In this document: positions 26,704 to 35,398 of the stretch, one piece after another | How positions within the stretch are numbered: the first letter of the stretch is position 1 | Layout: the number at the start of each line of letters is the position of its first letter | From: Hyphomonas chukchiensis | Lineage (GTDB): Bacteria; Pseudomonadota; Alphaproteobacteria; Caulobacterales; Hyphomonadaceae | Assembly: GCF_000682695.1 (NCBI RefSeq) | Contig: NZ_AWFG01000001.1 | Location: 124,001 to 188,000 of the forward strand | Direction: 5' to 3' | DNA: 64,000 bases | Notes under the pieces: generated by a model | Database searches by the model: none | Told to the model about the DNA's origin: nothing | What the model saw: only the letters and a program-made list of their open reading frames with translations | Position numbers and translations under genes: made by a program

Positions 26704-27633
26704 ATGGACGCAGCGGCTCGCCTTCCCCTCGCGCTCTTCCGCACGATAGATGCGGACCCTCGCCATTGGCAGATCATCGCCCTCGCCGGTCTTTTTCTGT
26801 TTTCCTACAGTACCAGCAGCTTCGGTGCCGAGCCGTCCGCCCTCTTCTTTGCCTTCTCCGGCGCCATGCTCGCGCAGGGCCTCGGCACGGCGGTTTTGAA
26901 CCTGCGCGCAGGCCGCCCCCTGTTCCACGGCTTCGAACCCAAATCTGCCCTCATCACCACGCTCGGCGTCACGATCCTCCTGCGCGCCGCCGCCCCGTGG
27001 ATCTGGTTTGCCGCCGCTTTCACCGGCATTGCGCTGAAATTCCTTGTGCGCATCAAGGGCAAGCACGTGTTCAATCCGGGCTGCATCGGCATTGTCGCCA
27101 TGATGCTGCTCCTTGGGCGAGATGCCTGGGTGTCGCCCGGCCAGTGGGGCCAGATGCCGCTCATCCTCGGCTATGCCCTCGCCCTCGCCGCCCTCACGCT
27201 CTCCAGCGCCAAGCGGCTCGATATTGCGCTCGGCTTCCTGGGCACGTTTGCCGCCATCCTCTTCGCCCGTGCGCTATGGCTCGGCGACCCTATGGCCATC
27301 CCGCTGCACCAGCTCTCCTCCGGCTCGCTGCTGATCTTCGCCTTCTTCATGATCACCGATCCGCGCTCGACACCCGACAGCCGCGCCGGCCGCGTGCTCT
27401 TCGCCATCGCCGTTGCCGGCCTCGCCGCCTGGTTCATCATCGGCCCCAACCAGCGCGGCGCGCCCTTGATGGCGCTCGCCGCGCTCGGCCTGCTGACGCC
27501 CCTGCTCGACCGCGCCCTGCCCGCCCGCCGGTTCGAATGGCCGCATGGCACGCCAGCGCCCGGCGCGCGCCGACCCGATTTCACGCCTGCAACGATAAGT
27601 CCTTGGGGGACAAAGGAGACACCAAGACCATGA
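26704..27633 (+). CDS. RnfD/NqrB-like membrane protein
   Basis: A 309-residue protein with about nine membrane helices. Start chosen at ATG 26704 (MDAAARLPLALF). The RnfD/NqrB fold is suggested by AGRPLFHGFEPKSALITTLG (about 77-96), KGKHVFNPGCIGIVAMMLLL and FAFFMITDPRSTP. The covalent flavin attachment motif of RnfD/NqrB (SGAT-like) is not present; the aligned region reads SSGSLL. It may therefore carry electrons by another cofactor or act as a structural subunit. Its stop overlaps the ATG of the DUF2330 gene (ATGA at 27630-27633), implying equal expression and joint function. No other Rnf subunits are nearby. Confidence 0.85.
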   Translation: MDAAARLPLALFRTIDADPRHWQIIALAGLFLFSYSTSSFGAEPSALFFAFSGAMLAQGLGTAVLNLRAGRPLFHGFEPKSALITTLGVTILLRAAAPWIWFAAAFTGIALKFLVRIKGKHVFNPGCIGIVAMMLLLGRDAWVSPGQWGQMPLILGYALALAALTLSSAKRLDIALGFLGTFAAILFARALWLGDPMAIPLHQLSSGSLLIFAFFMITDPRSTPDSRAGRVLFAIAVAGLAAWFIIGPNQRGAPLMALAALGLLTPLLDRALPARRFEWPHGTPAPGARRPDFTPATISPWGTKETPRP

Positions 27634-29018
27634 AACTGAAGCACCTGATTGCCAGCCTCGCGCTGCCGCTAGCCGGCCTCGCCTTTGCCGCGCCCGCCAG
27701 CGCCTTTTGCGGCTTCTATGTCGCCAAGGCCGACACCGACCTCTTCAACGATGCCTCCAAGGTCGTCCTCGCGCGTGACGGCGACCGCACCGTCATCACC
27801 ATGGCGTCCGACTTCCGCGGCGACGTGTCGGAATTCGCCATGGTCGTGCCGGTCGTCTCGGTGCCTGAACGTGAACAGATCAATGTCGCCAATCCGGCCC
27901 TCGTCGAACACCTCGACGCCTACACGGCCCCGCGTCTCGTCGAATACTACGACGAAAACCCCTGCGAACTCCAAATGCAGTACCGGAAAATGCAGGAGAC
28001 GGCCGCCATGGCTGCGCCCGAGGCCGACATGATGATGGAAGACGCCGAATCCCTCGGTGTCACCATCGAGGCGGAATACGAAGTCGGCGAATATGACATC
28101 CTCATTCTCTCGGCCGAGGAATCCGATGGCCTGATCAAATGGCTGAACCAGAACGGCTACAAGATCCCTGACGGCGCCGAGGAGACGGTCGGCGCCTATC
28201 TCAAACGCGGCATGAAATTCTTCGTCGCCAAGGTCAGTCTCGAACGTCATGACGGCTCGGCCATGCTGCGGCCCATCCAGGTCGCCTATGAGGATGAGGA
28301 CTTCATGCTCCCCATCCGCCTCGGCACGGTCAATGCCGAGGGCAAGCAGGAACTCTTCGTCTTCGCCCTCACCAGCAAGGGCCGCGTCGAGACCAGCAAT
28401 TACCGCACCGTGAAACTTCCGTCCGACATGGACGTGCCAATCTATGTGAAGGACGAATTCGCCGACTTCTACAAAGCCATGTTCTCCCATCAGGTGGAGA
28501 AGGAGAATGGCAAGGCCGTCTTCATGGAATATGCCTGGGACATGTCATGGTGCGATCCGTGCGCGGCCGAACCGCTCGCCAATTCCGAACTACGCGAGCT
28601 TGGCGTGATGTGGCTAGATGACGCACCTGAGGGCCTCACGCCCCGCGGAATGGCCCCTTCCCCGGTCGATGTTTTCGTCACGCGGCTTCATCTTCGCTAT
28701 GACGCGAAGACTTTTCCGGAGGACCTCACATTCGAAATTACAGGCGACCGGGAGAACTATCAGGGCCGCTATGTCCTGCGCCATCCCTGGCGTGGTGACT
28801 ACACATCGTGCAGCGCTGCCAGTGAATACGCCAGTTCACTGGTAGAACGCTGGGATGCCGAAGCCGTGGCCTTGGCAAAGCTCACGGGATGGGATGTGAA
28901 TGACATTCGCGACAAGATGGCTGACGGCGGATATTCCGCTGCCGCAATCCGGGGCGTGGATGTAGAGAAGCCCGTCAACAAAAAATCATGGTGGAAACGC
29001 CTCTGGGGTAATGGCTAA
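27630..29018 (+). CDS. Secreted DUF2330 protein with WCDPC motif
   Basis: A 462-residue exported protein (signal peptide about 1-25, cleavage after ASA). The body is a DUF2330 domain beginning CGFYVAKADTDLFN with MVVPVVSVP near 71-79. A thioredoxin-like WCDPC (W307, C308, C311) lies in the C-terminal half, and C27, C112 and one in TSCSAA may pair. Residues 130-145 are Met/Glu-rich. The C-terminus has a basic, Trp-containing end (SWWKRLWGNG). Coupled to the RnfD-like gene, it could accept or donate electrons on the periplasmic side. DUF2330 has no established biochemical role. Confidence 0.88.
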   Translation: MKLKHLIASLALPLAGLAFAAPASAFCGFYVAKADTDLFNDASKVVLARDGDRTVITMASDFRGDVSEFAMVVPVVSVPEREQINVANPALVEHLDAYTAPRLVEYYDENPCELQMQYRKMQETAAMAAPEADMMMEDAESLGVTIEAEYEVGEYDILILSAEESDGLIKWLNQNGYKIPDGAEETVGAYLKRGMKFFVAKVSLERHDGSAMLRPIQVAYEDEDFMLPIRLGTVNAEGKQELFVFALTSKGRVETSNYRTVKLPSDMDVPIYVKDEFADFYKAMFSHQVEKENGKAVFMEYAWDMSWCDPCAAEPLANSELRELGVMWLDDAPEGLTPRGMAPSPVDVFVTRLHLRYDAKTFPEDLTFEITGDRENYQGRYVLRHPWRGDYTSCSAASEYASSLVERWDAEAVALAKLTGWDVNDIRDKMADGGYSAAAIRGVDVEKPVNKKSWWKRLWGNG

Positions 29019-29125
29019 ACTGCAACAAATATTGTAGGTTGCACCCGTTGGGAAATCCATTATGAATGCGCTGCGAATGCTTCTTAGTTGCGAGAAGTAT
29101 ACTTTCTGCCTTTGAGGAAATGCTA

Positions 29126-29743
29126 ATGCCGCGTCCGGTGGGTGCACGGAACCATGACTTCAAAGAGAAGCGCGCCGCTCTGGTCGACGCTCTGACCGAC
29201 TTTGCCCTTGAGGCAGACCTGCGCCGTCCATCTTTGCGCCAGTTTGCGATTGCCGCCGAAGCATCCGAGCCCACCCTGCGGCACTATTTCGACGACCGCG
29301 CGGGCGTCGTCGTTGCCATCCTCGAAAATATCGGCCAGCGGGGCGCGCCGATCTGGAATACGATTTCCGTTCCGGCAGAAAGCCCGATGGAGGCCGTCGA
29401 GCAATATTACCGCGTCGCCGACGCTGGCATGCGCTTCGCAAACTTCACCCGCGCCCACGCTTTCGGCCTGATCGAGGGCATCGCCGACGAAAAAGCCGGC
29501 AAGGCCTATCTCAAGAACATGCTGGAACCGGCGCTGACCTCGATCATGGACAAGTTGCGCGGCTCGCCCGGTTCCCCCCAAAGCGTGAATGCCCTGCGCG
29601 CCGCCGCCCTGGCCATCATGTCTCCCTTGCTGATCATGTCGATCCACCAGGGCCTGCTGGGCGGCGATACCGAGGCCCCGATCGACGCGGAAGCCACAAT
29701 CGGCTTCCTGCAATCATGGCTGGGCACCGCCCTTTCCGCCTGA
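29126..29743 (+). CDS. TetR/AcrR family transcriptional regulator
   Basis: A 205-residue repressor. Start chosen at ATG 29126 (MPRPVGARNHDF), 7 nt after GAGGA. The helix-turn-helix is RQFAIAAEASEPTLRHYFDD (about 38-57). The ligand domain is helical and hydrophobic (ALAIMSPLLIMSIHQGLL). Target unknown; it could control the DUF2330 operon upstream on the same strand or an unlinked locus. Confidence 0.88.
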   Translation: MPRPVGARNHDFKEKRAALVDALTDFALEADLRRPSLRQFAIAAEASEPTLRHYFDDRAGVVVAILENIGQRGAPIWNTISVPAESPMEAVEQYYRVADAGMRFANFTRAHAFGLIEGIADEKAGKAYLKNMLEPALTSIMDKLRGSPGSPQSVNALRAAALAIMSPLLIMSIHQGLLGGDTEAPIDAEATIGFLQSWLGTALSA

Positions 29744-29748
29744 ACGGC

Positions 29749-30771
29749 TCAGCCCATGGCTGTGGCAACCGCGCTGATTTCGTCATCCTGGGTCGCCCAG
29801 GAACAGACGAACCGGTGGCTGCCATCTGGCCAGGGATAGAATTTCGCGCCTGCGGCTGTCAGCGTCTCGGCCAGCCCTTCAGGCAGGCGCGCGAACACTT
29901 CATTGCCGCCCGGTTTGGTCACCAGATGCACGCCCGGCTGCGCCATCAGCGTCGCCGCCAGCTTCAGCGCCGCCTTGTTGGCGCGTCCTGCGAGATCCAG
30001 CCACAATCCGCCATCCAGCATCGCTTCGGCCTGCGCCGCCAGGTAGCGCATCTTCGGCGGCATATGACCGGAGCGCTTGGCCCGCGCCTTCAGCTCGCCC
30101 CACTTCTCACGCGCCTTGCCGAACAGCATGATGATCTCACAGCCCATCGCGCCCGTCTTGGTCAGGCCGAAGGTCAGAACGTCCACACCCGCCTTCCAGC
30201 TCATCTCTGCCGGGCTCGCCCCGGTCGCCACCAGCGCATTGCCAAAGCGGGCGCCATCAAGGTGCACCACCAGGCCCGCGCCATGCGCCTTCGCCGCCAG
30301 ATCCGTCACCTCCGCAACACTATAGGCCGTGCCGCTTTCGGTCAGGTTGGTCAGCGACAGAACATGCGCCGGCGTCTGGTGCACGAAACCATAATCGATC
30401 TGCGCCAACGCCGCTGCCAGCGTATCTGCCCCGATCTTGCCGCCCGTCCCGGCCAGCAGTTGAAGCTTGCCGCCACCGGAGAAGAATTCCGGTGCGCCAC
30501 GCTCATCAATCGCGATATGGGCGGCGTCATGGCAGAGCACGGCGCCAATCGACGGGCAGAAGCATGACAGGGCCAGCGCATTGGAAGCGGTGCCGGACGC
30601 AGTCATCCAGAAATCGAAATCCTCGGTCTCGAACAGCTCGGCCAACTGCCCGCGCAGCCGGGCCGTCACGCTGTCGCCGCCATAGCTGGCCTCATTTCCC
30701 GTATTCACGCGGGCAAGCGCCGCCAGGACATTGGGATGGGCCGGCGCGGACGTATCGGATGAAAAGTTCAT
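29749..30771 (-). CDS. ltaE: Low-specificity L-threonine aldolase
   Basis: A 340-residue PLP-dependent enzyme that cleaves threonine and allo-threonine to glycine and acetaldehyde. The PLP lysine is K205 in FGLTKTGAM, the cofactor Asp lies in HLDGARFGNA (about 170-179), and ASGTASN binds the phosphate. The order SSDTSAPAHPNVLAALARVN at the N-terminus is typical. Stop is 5 bp from the stop of the opposing TetR gene. It lies 6 bp downstream of the SDR gene and is likely co-transcribed. Confidence 0.92.
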   Translation of the reverse strand: MNFSSDTSAPAHPNVLAALARVNTGNEASYGGDSVTARLRGQLAELFETEDFDFWMTASGTASNALALSCFCPSIGAVLCHDAAHIAIDERGAPEFFSGGGKLQLLAGTGGKIGADTLAAALAQIDYGFVHQTPAHVLSLTNLTESGTAYSVAEVTDLAAKAHGAGLVVHLDGARFGNALVATGASPAEMSWKAGVDVLTFGLTKTGAMGCEIIMLFGKAREKWGELKARAKRSGHMPPKMRYLAAQAEAMLDGGLWLDLAGRANKAALKLAATLMAQPGVHLVTKPGGNEVFARLPEGLAETLTAAGAKFYPWPDGSHRFVCSWATQDDEISAVATAMG

Positions 30772-30777
30772 GTTACC

Positions 30778-31530
30778 TCAGATTTGTGTGTCGGGCGTCT
30801 GCCACATCAGGTGCTGGCCGCCATCGGCGGCGATCATCTGGCCGGTCACGCTGCTCGCCGAAATCAGGTAGCGCAGCGCCCGAACGATCTCATCGGGGCT
30901 GGAGCCCTCCTGCGTCAGCGTCGCCTGCTTTTCCGCTTCAAACTCCGCTTCGCTCTGGTGCACGCTCTTCAGCGTCGGGCCGGGACCGATCCCGTTCACC
31001 CGCACATGCGGCGCGAGCGCCTGCGCCAAGGTCTGCGTCGCCTGCCACAGCGCCGCTTTCGAGAGTGTGTAGGTGAAGAATTGCGGGGTCAGCTTCCACA
31101 CGCGCTGGTCGATCAGATTGACCACAAGGCCCTTCTCGCCGGGCGCGAGCCCCGCTGCCATCTGCTGCGCCAGATGCACAGGTGCGCGCAGGTTCGTGTC
31201 CATGTGCGCGTCCCAGTCGGCCCGCGTGTGGCTCGCCGCGCTGTCATCGGTGAAGACGGAAGCCGAATTAACCAGCAGGCTCACCGGTTGGCCGAGTTCC
31301 GCTCCTGCCTGCCCCACAAGGCCCGCAACCTGGGTTTCGTCTGCAAGGTCCGCCTGTACCAGTGTCGCCCGTCCGCCAGCCGCCTTGATGGCATCATGCG
31401 TTTCCCGCGCGCCATCCTTTGAAGAGCGATAGTGAACGGCAACAGCCCAGCCATCCTGCCCCAGCGCTTCGGCCATGGCCTTGCCAACCCGCGCCCCCGC
31501 GCCTGTCACAAGGGCCGCACCGGCCCTCAT
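30778..31530 (-). CDS. Short-chain dehydrogenase, pteridine reductase/FolM-like
   Basis: A 250-residue SDR. Start chosen at ATG 31530, overlapping the antiporter stop (ATGA at 31527-31530). NAD(P)-binding motif is VTGAGARVGKA (8-18), the HYRSS after beta-2 indicates NADPH preference, and the active site is in LIDQRVWKLTPQFFTYTLSK with Tyr and Lys of YxxxK. The DQRVW and GIGPGPTL segments are those of pteridine/dihydromonapterin reductases. It may reduce dihydropteridines. Operon: antiporter, SDR, threonine aldolase. Confidence 0.88.
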   Translation of the reverse strand: MRAGAALVTGAGARVGKAMAEALGQDGWAVAVHYRSSKDGARETHDAIKAAGGRATLVQADLADETQVAGLVGQAGAELGQPVSLLVNSASVFTDDSAASHTRADWDAHMDTNLRAPVHLAQQMAAGLAPGEKGLVVNLIDQRVWKLTPQFFTYTLSKAALWQATQTLAQALAPHVRVNGIGPGPTLKSVHQSEAEFEAEKQATLTQEGSSPDEIVRALRYLISASSVTGQMIAADGGQHLMWQTPDTQI

Positions 31531-32516
31531 GCGCCTGCCGGCTGGAACAGGCCAAGAATGTTGAACCCGTTGATCAGTCCGTAAATATAGATCGCATAGA
31601 TCAGCAGCAGCAGGATCCCGGCCAGCCGGCCGACCTTTGCCCTGGTCAGTATCAGCAGCGCGATGATCGCCGCCGCGAGGCCGATGGCCCAATGGTCATA
31701 TTGCCGGAACGTCGGTGCGACATCGATCGGCCCGAAGAAGGAAATGATCCCGCCCGCGCCAAGGATGTTGAACACGTTGGAGCCGAGAATGTTGCCGATC
31801 GCCACATCGCCGCGCTTGCGCAGCGCAGCTGCAACACTGGCGCCAATCTCCGGCATCGACGTGCCGATCGCCAGCAGCGTCAGCCCGATCCATTCCTGCG
31901 GGACGCCGTAGAACTCGGCCATGCCGACGCCGCCGGCAATGATCAGCTGCGCGCCGAGGATCAGTCCGGCAATGCCCAGCGGGATATAGGACAGCGCCCG
32001 CCACAGGGCCATGTGCGGGTCATCCTCCACCGCCACGCCCGGGTCGATCCCGGCCGCCACGGCCTTGCGCGCAGAAATCAGCGTGTAGCCGCAATAGCCG
32101 AGCAGGATCAGGATGAAGAAGAAGCCGATACCGGCCGTCAGCGGCATGATCGCCGTCAGGCCGATCCACAGCGCGGTCGCCAGCAGCATCGCGCCAAGCG
32201 CGCGGCCCTCCCCCTTCCCGCCTGCAAGAAATGGCGAGATCAGCGCGGGAAAGCCCAGCACAAGACAGACATTGGCAATGTTGGAACCGACAATATTGCC
32301 CAGCGCCAGCCCGGGCTGTCCGCCAATTGCAGCGTCGAGCGACACGACCATTTCAGGCGCGGACGTACCGAACCCGACAATGAAAATACCGGCAATAAGC
32401 GGCGAGACGCCAAACCTTCGGGCCACCGCCACCGCGCCATTGACCAGGAAATCCCCGGCAAAGGCCATGATGGCGAGCCCCCCCAGAAGGGCGGCAATCA
32501 GCGTCAGGTCCGGCAT
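31527..32516 (-). CDS. Calcium/sodium antiporter (CaCA family, YrbG-like)
   Basis: A 329-residue antiporter with about ten membrane helices and two inverted alpha repeats, each with a GNIxGSN motif (GNIVGSNIANV about 72-82 and GNILGSNVFNI about 244-254), preceded by GTSAPE and GTSMPE. It probably exports Ca2+ in exchange for Na+ or H+. The gene overlaps the SDR gene by 4 bp and lies 15 bp downstream of a 28-codon ORF that might encode a small membrane partner. Confidence 0.93.
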   Translation of the reverse strand: MPDLTLIAALLGGLAIMAFAGDFLVNGAVAVARRFGVSPLIAGIFIVGFGTSAPEMVVSLDAAIGGQPGLALGNIVGSNIANVCLVLGFPALISPFLAGGKGEGRALGAMLLATALWIGLTAIMPLTAGIGFFFILILLGYCGYTLISARKAVAAGIDPGVAVEDDPHMALWRALSYIPLGIAGLILGAQLIIAGGVGMAEFYGVPQEWIGLTLLAIGTSMPEIGASVAAALRKRGDVAIGNILGSNVFNILGAGGIISFFGPIDVAPTFRQYDHWAIGLAAAIIALLILTRAKVGRLAGILLLLIYAIYIYGLINGFNILGLFQPAGA

Positions 32517-32531
32517 GCTGCCTGGGCGTCC

Positions 32532-32618
32532 CTAGTCGAGACGCTTGAATTCGATGAGGTTCAGGATGCCGAACACGAGCACGATCGTGCCGATGGCAAT
32601 CAGTGAGGGATGGATCAT
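32532..32618 (-). CDS. Possible 28-aa single-span membrane peptide
   Basis: An ATG at 32616-32618 opens a 28-codon frame, MIHPSLIAIGTIVLVFGILN then LIEFKRLD, stop at 32532. It is a textbook single membrane helix with a basic C-terminal end. It lies 15 bp upstream of the antiporter gene on the same strand, but the ribosome binding site (GAGACGG) is weak. Too short for confident calling; conservation would decide. Confidence 0.45.
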   Translation of the reverse strand: MIHPSLIAIGTIVLVFGILNLIEFKRLD

Positions 32619-32800
32619 TGCACCGTCTCGCTTTTGTCTGTTTTTGCAGCTGTTATTACTAGTTGCCCCGTCCTTACAGCGCGTTGCCCCCCTTGGCGAG
32701 CCTCATTCGCACGATAATCGGACCATTCCCGGACCGCTTTTGCGTAAAAAGGGCCCATCGTGAGGGACGCGGAAGGACGGGTCACGGTACGCGCGCGCAT

Positions 32801-32826
32801 CCTTCGACTTCGCCCAGGATGAGCGC
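32801..32826. repeat. Short REP-like palindrome
   Basis: CATCCTTCGACTTCGCCCAGGATGAG contains the inverted ends CATCCT and AGGATG and resembles a palindromic motif that recurs in many alphaproteobacterial intergenic regions. It sits just before the NUDIX gene in an otherwise gene-free 220-bp stretch. Confidence 0.45.
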
Positions 32827-32838
32827 TAGGGTGCCCCA

Positions 32839-33333
32839 TTGCTGCCCGGAGACCCTGCATTGGCCACGCTTCGCACCCGCCTCTTCCACACCTATGCGCG
32901 CCTGCGCCGCCCGATGACGCTGGGCGTGCGCGCGGCGGTCGAGAATGAAGCGGGCCGCGTCTTCCTCGTGCGCCACACCTATGTGAAGGGCTGGTACATG
33001 CCGGGCGGCGGCGTGGAGCGCGGCGAACCCGCCATCGAGGCCCTGTCGCGCGAACTGGTCGAGGAGGCTGGCGTCAAACTGACCGGCCTCCCGCAGCTGG
33101 TCGGCTTCTATTCAAATCACCACGTCTTCAGGAACGATCATGTCCTGCTCTACCGCGTCCGCCATGGCAGCTGGACGGAAACGCCTCCCACTTCGTTCGG
33201 CGAGATTGCCGAAACCGTCTGGGCCGATCCGCTTGATCCGCCCGAGGACGCAACACCCGGCACCGTTAAACGCCTCGCTGAGATCTATGGGAATGAACCG
33301 GCCAGCCCCTATTGGGCCGGACCGAAGTCCTAA
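32839..33333 (+). CDS. NUDIX hydrolase
   Basis: A NUDIX-fold hydrolase of up to 164 residues. The NUDIX box GGGVERGEPAIEALSRELVEEAGV is complete (key residues G, E, R, E, E, E, G). It cleaves a nucleoside diphosphate linked to another group; substrate unknown. The start is uncertain: no ATG lies upstream of the fold. TTG at 32839 or TTG at 32860 (7 nt after GGAGA) are the best choices; the second fits the ribosome binding site better. Confidence 0.88.
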   Translation: MLPGDPALATLRTRLFHTYARLRRPMTLGVRAAVENEAGRVFLVRHTYVKGWYMPGGGVERGEPAIEALSRELVEEAGVKLTGLPQLVGFYSNHHVFRNDHVLLYRVRHGSWTETPPTSFGEIAETVWADPLDPPEDATPGTVKRLAEIYGNEPASPYWAGPKS

Positions 33334-33431
33334 GCCCCGGCAAAGGCGAGCATGGCCGGTACGCACAGGAACAGGAGCGCCGCCAGGATGAAAGCGAGGA
33401 ATTTGATCTCGGGAGCAACGCGCTTTTTCAT
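33330..33431 (-). CDS. Possible 33-aa single-span membrane peptide
   Basis: ATG at 33429-33431 opens a 33-codon frame MKKRVAPEIKFLAFILAALL then FLCVPAMLAFAGA, ending at 33330, where its stop overlaps the NUDIX stop. The basic start, a single long hydrophobic helix and a short tail fit a small inner-membrane protein or an unusual leader. No homologue known to me. Confidence 0.45.
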   Translation of the reverse strand: MKKRVAPEIKFLAFILAALLFLCVPAMLAFAGA

Positions 33432-33644
33432 GCGTCCAGAATTTGCCTGCGATTGAGGCCGATCACGGGCGGAATACAGACCGTGTTGCGAATTCTTCGC
33501 CTCATTCCTGCCTTGGGTCTTAACGCGGCATTAAGGAAATTCGCCGAGGATTAGAACGTGATCAGGATGCTTCCCCATCCTGTCGCGCGCATGACCCCTC
33601 GCGGCCCGGTTTCTTCCCCTTGCCGGCGCGCCGCACCGAACAAG

Positions 33645-33679
33645 AACGCCGGCCTACGTCCATGTAAGGTCGGCGTTTT
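33645..33679. terminator. Rho-independent terminator-like hairpin
   Basis: AACGCCGGCCT (33645-33655) pairs with AGGTCGGCGTT (33667-33677) with one G-T pair and is followed by TTG. It lies 15 bp beyond the stop of pgsA, in the 262-bp gap that holds no other gene. Confidence 0.6.
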
Positions 33680-33693
33680 GCGTTCCGGCAGGC

Positions 33694-34350
33694 TCAGCGC
33701 CGCGTTGCGCGGATGTAACGCCAGCCCGTGATCAGCGACAGCGCCGCCGCCACCCAGAGCAGGCCAACCAGCATGTACGAGCCGATCACGAACACGAGCG
33801 GCGTTGCCCCGCTCGCATCCGCCGCCATGTCAGCCGGCGCAAAGGCCAGCGGCAGCATCAGGCCAATGATGGCCGCCATCTCGAAACCGGTCTTCCACTT
33901 GGCGAGGTTGGATGGATCGACCACGGCCTTCCCGGCTGGCGTTGTGCGCAGCCAGGTCATGAACACGTCCCGCCCGATAATCGCCGCCGCCGGCAGGTAG
34001 ATCAGCCAGGTCTTCAGCACCATGGCGAGGCCCAGCAGCGCCGCGCCAACCAGCAACTTGTCGGCAATCGGGTCGAGCCAGACCCCAAACCGGCTCTGCG
34101 CCTTCAGCTTGCGGGCAAGGTAGCCATCAAGGAAGTCGGTCAGGGCGCCGGACAGAAAGCCAAGAAGGGCGAACTGGTACCAGAGCTGCTGCATCACCGT
34201 GTGCCGCAACAGGTCTTCCGGCGGCATGTCCGGTGTCACCGCGCCCGCGGCCACACCCGAAAGCTCGGCGTTCCATATTCCCCATATGACGAGACCCGCA
34301 AACGCACAGCGGGCAATCGTCAAGGCATTCGGTATCCATTTGAAATCCAT
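33694..34350 (-). CDS. pgsA: CDP-diacylglycerol--glycerol-3-phosphate 3-phosphatidyltransferase
   Basis: A 218-residue inner-membrane enzyme that makes phosphatidylglycerophosphate, the committed step to phosphatidylglycerol and cardiolipin. The CDP-alcohol phosphotransferase motif TDFLDGYLARKLKAQSRFG then VWLDPIADK contains all catalytic Asp residues. The opening DFKWIPNALTIARCAFA is typical. An extra 30 residues (about 30-58, VAAGAVTPDMPPEDLLRHTV) separate the first two helices and are not seen in the shorter E. coli enzyme. uvrC, often its neighbour, is 10 kb away. Confidence 0.94.
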   Translation of the reverse strand: MDFKWIPNALTIARCAFAGLVIWGIWNAELSGVAAGAVTPDMPPEDLLRHTVMQQLWYQFALLGFLSGALTDFLDGYLARKLKAQSRFGVWLDPIADKLLVGAALLGLAMVLKTWLIYLPAAAIIGRDVFMTWLRTTPAGKAVVDPSNLAKWKTGFEMAAIIGLMLPLAFAPADMAADASGATPLVFVIGSYMLVGLLWVAAALSLITGWRYIRATRR

Positions 34351-34399
34351 GCCACTGCATTGCCAGCGCTTGGCCGCCCCGGCAATGGGCCCGCGTCAC

Positions 34400-35326
34400 C
34401 TAGCGCCGAAAAGGCAGCGCGTCGGGCGTCTTCAGCGCCACATCCGGCAGCACGATCTCGCTCACCTTGCCGCCGGCCCGGTCAATCGCGAATATCGTGC
34501 GTCCCTCGCCGGGCGCGAAGGAAAAGGCCTGCCCGCCAACGCCCAGCTTGATCGTCGCGACATGGATCATGGTCGGCCCCATGCTGGGGCGCGCCAGCAC
34601 ATACATTTCCGGCAGGTCATGGCCCAGCACATAGAGCAGGTCGTCCGGCCCGATGGCCCCGCCGGACGCCGCGTGCGGCGCCATGCGCTTGATCACGCCC
34701 TCCGGGAACAGCCAGCCACCGGTGCGGCGCCAGTCCTTGTCGAAGGTCACGACGCTGGAATAGGTGCTGTCCTTGAACGGCACGCCGCCATTGCCGGAAT
34801 AATGCGCGAAGGCAGCAAGGCGCCCGCCGTCGATATCATCGAACCAGGTCAGCGAACCTTCATCCATCATGCCGAGCGAATGCGTGGCGACATGCGTCAT
34901 GTTCGCCGCATCGAACACTTCGATCGATGAGCCCATCGGCACCAGCGAATAGTTCGAGTTCGCGCACCAGAGTTTCGCATTCCGCGCATAGCAGGAATTC
35001 ATGTGACGGATCAGGCCCTTGTGCGGCGCCGTGAAGCGCGCCACCAGCTGGCCCGTGTCGCGCCGGTACTTGCCGATCACCGTATTGTCGAGCGCATAGA
35101 AGAAGTCCTCATCCACCGCCACTCCCTGGTCAGCCTCCGGCGCGTCATAGATGCGCACTGTCTTCGCTTCCAGCTGCGCCACCGGCGGGGCGACATAGTC
35201 CGGCACGGCGTCCAGATCGACAATCGCCACGGCCACCGGTGCAGCAGCGACCTCGCCGCTCACACAGGCCGGCACCGATAACGCGGCTGCCACACAAAGG
35301 CCGACGGCCCGGAACGTATGTCTCAT
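34400..35326 (-). CDS. Putative exported beta-propeller-like lipoprotein
   Basis: A 308-residue exported protein with a signal peptide and a lipobox-like SVPAC (Cys21; Pro at -2 is atypical). The mature part shows repeated four-strand patterns such as VAVDEDFFYALDNTVIGKYR and AIGPDDLLYVLGHDLPEMYV, suggesting a beta propeller. I cannot assign an enzyme family. It is 72 bp downstream of the large TonB-dependent receptor on the same strand and probably handles the receptor's ligand at the cell surface or periplasm. Confidence 0.72.
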   Translation of the reverse strand: MRHTFRAVGLCVAAALSVPACVSGEVAAAPVAVAIVDLDAVPDYVAPPVAQLEAKTVRIYDAPEADQGVAVDEDFFYALDNTVIGKYRRDTGQLVARFTAPHKGLIRHMNSCYARNAKLWCANSNYSLVPMGSSIEVFDAANMTHVATHSLGMMDEGSLTWFDDIDGGRLAAFAHYSGNGGVPFKDSTYSSVVTFDKDWRRTGGWLFPEGVIKRMAPHAASGGAIGPDDLLYVLGHDLPEMYVLARPSMGPTMIHVATIKLGVGGQAFSFAPGEGRTIFAIDRAGGKVSEIVLPDVALKTPDALPFRR

Positions 35327-35350
35327 GTCAAACCCCTTGAATGAGGATAA

Positions 35351-35372
35351 CCAGCCCCCGCAAGGGGACTGG
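35351..35372. terminator. Hairpin between receptor and lipoprotein genes
   Basis: CCAGCCCCC and GGGGACTGG form a stem around GCAA with one mismatch. It lies in the 72-bp gap and may attenuate transcription into the lipoprotein gene. Confidence 0.4.
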
Positions 35373-35398
35373 CATCCGATTGGGAAATCACGCCCGCC

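Noticed and set aside
26766-27629. Long upstream extension of the DUF2330 frame (288 codons)
   Set aside because: It overlaps the RnfD-like gene in another frame; the true start with signal peptide is at 27630.
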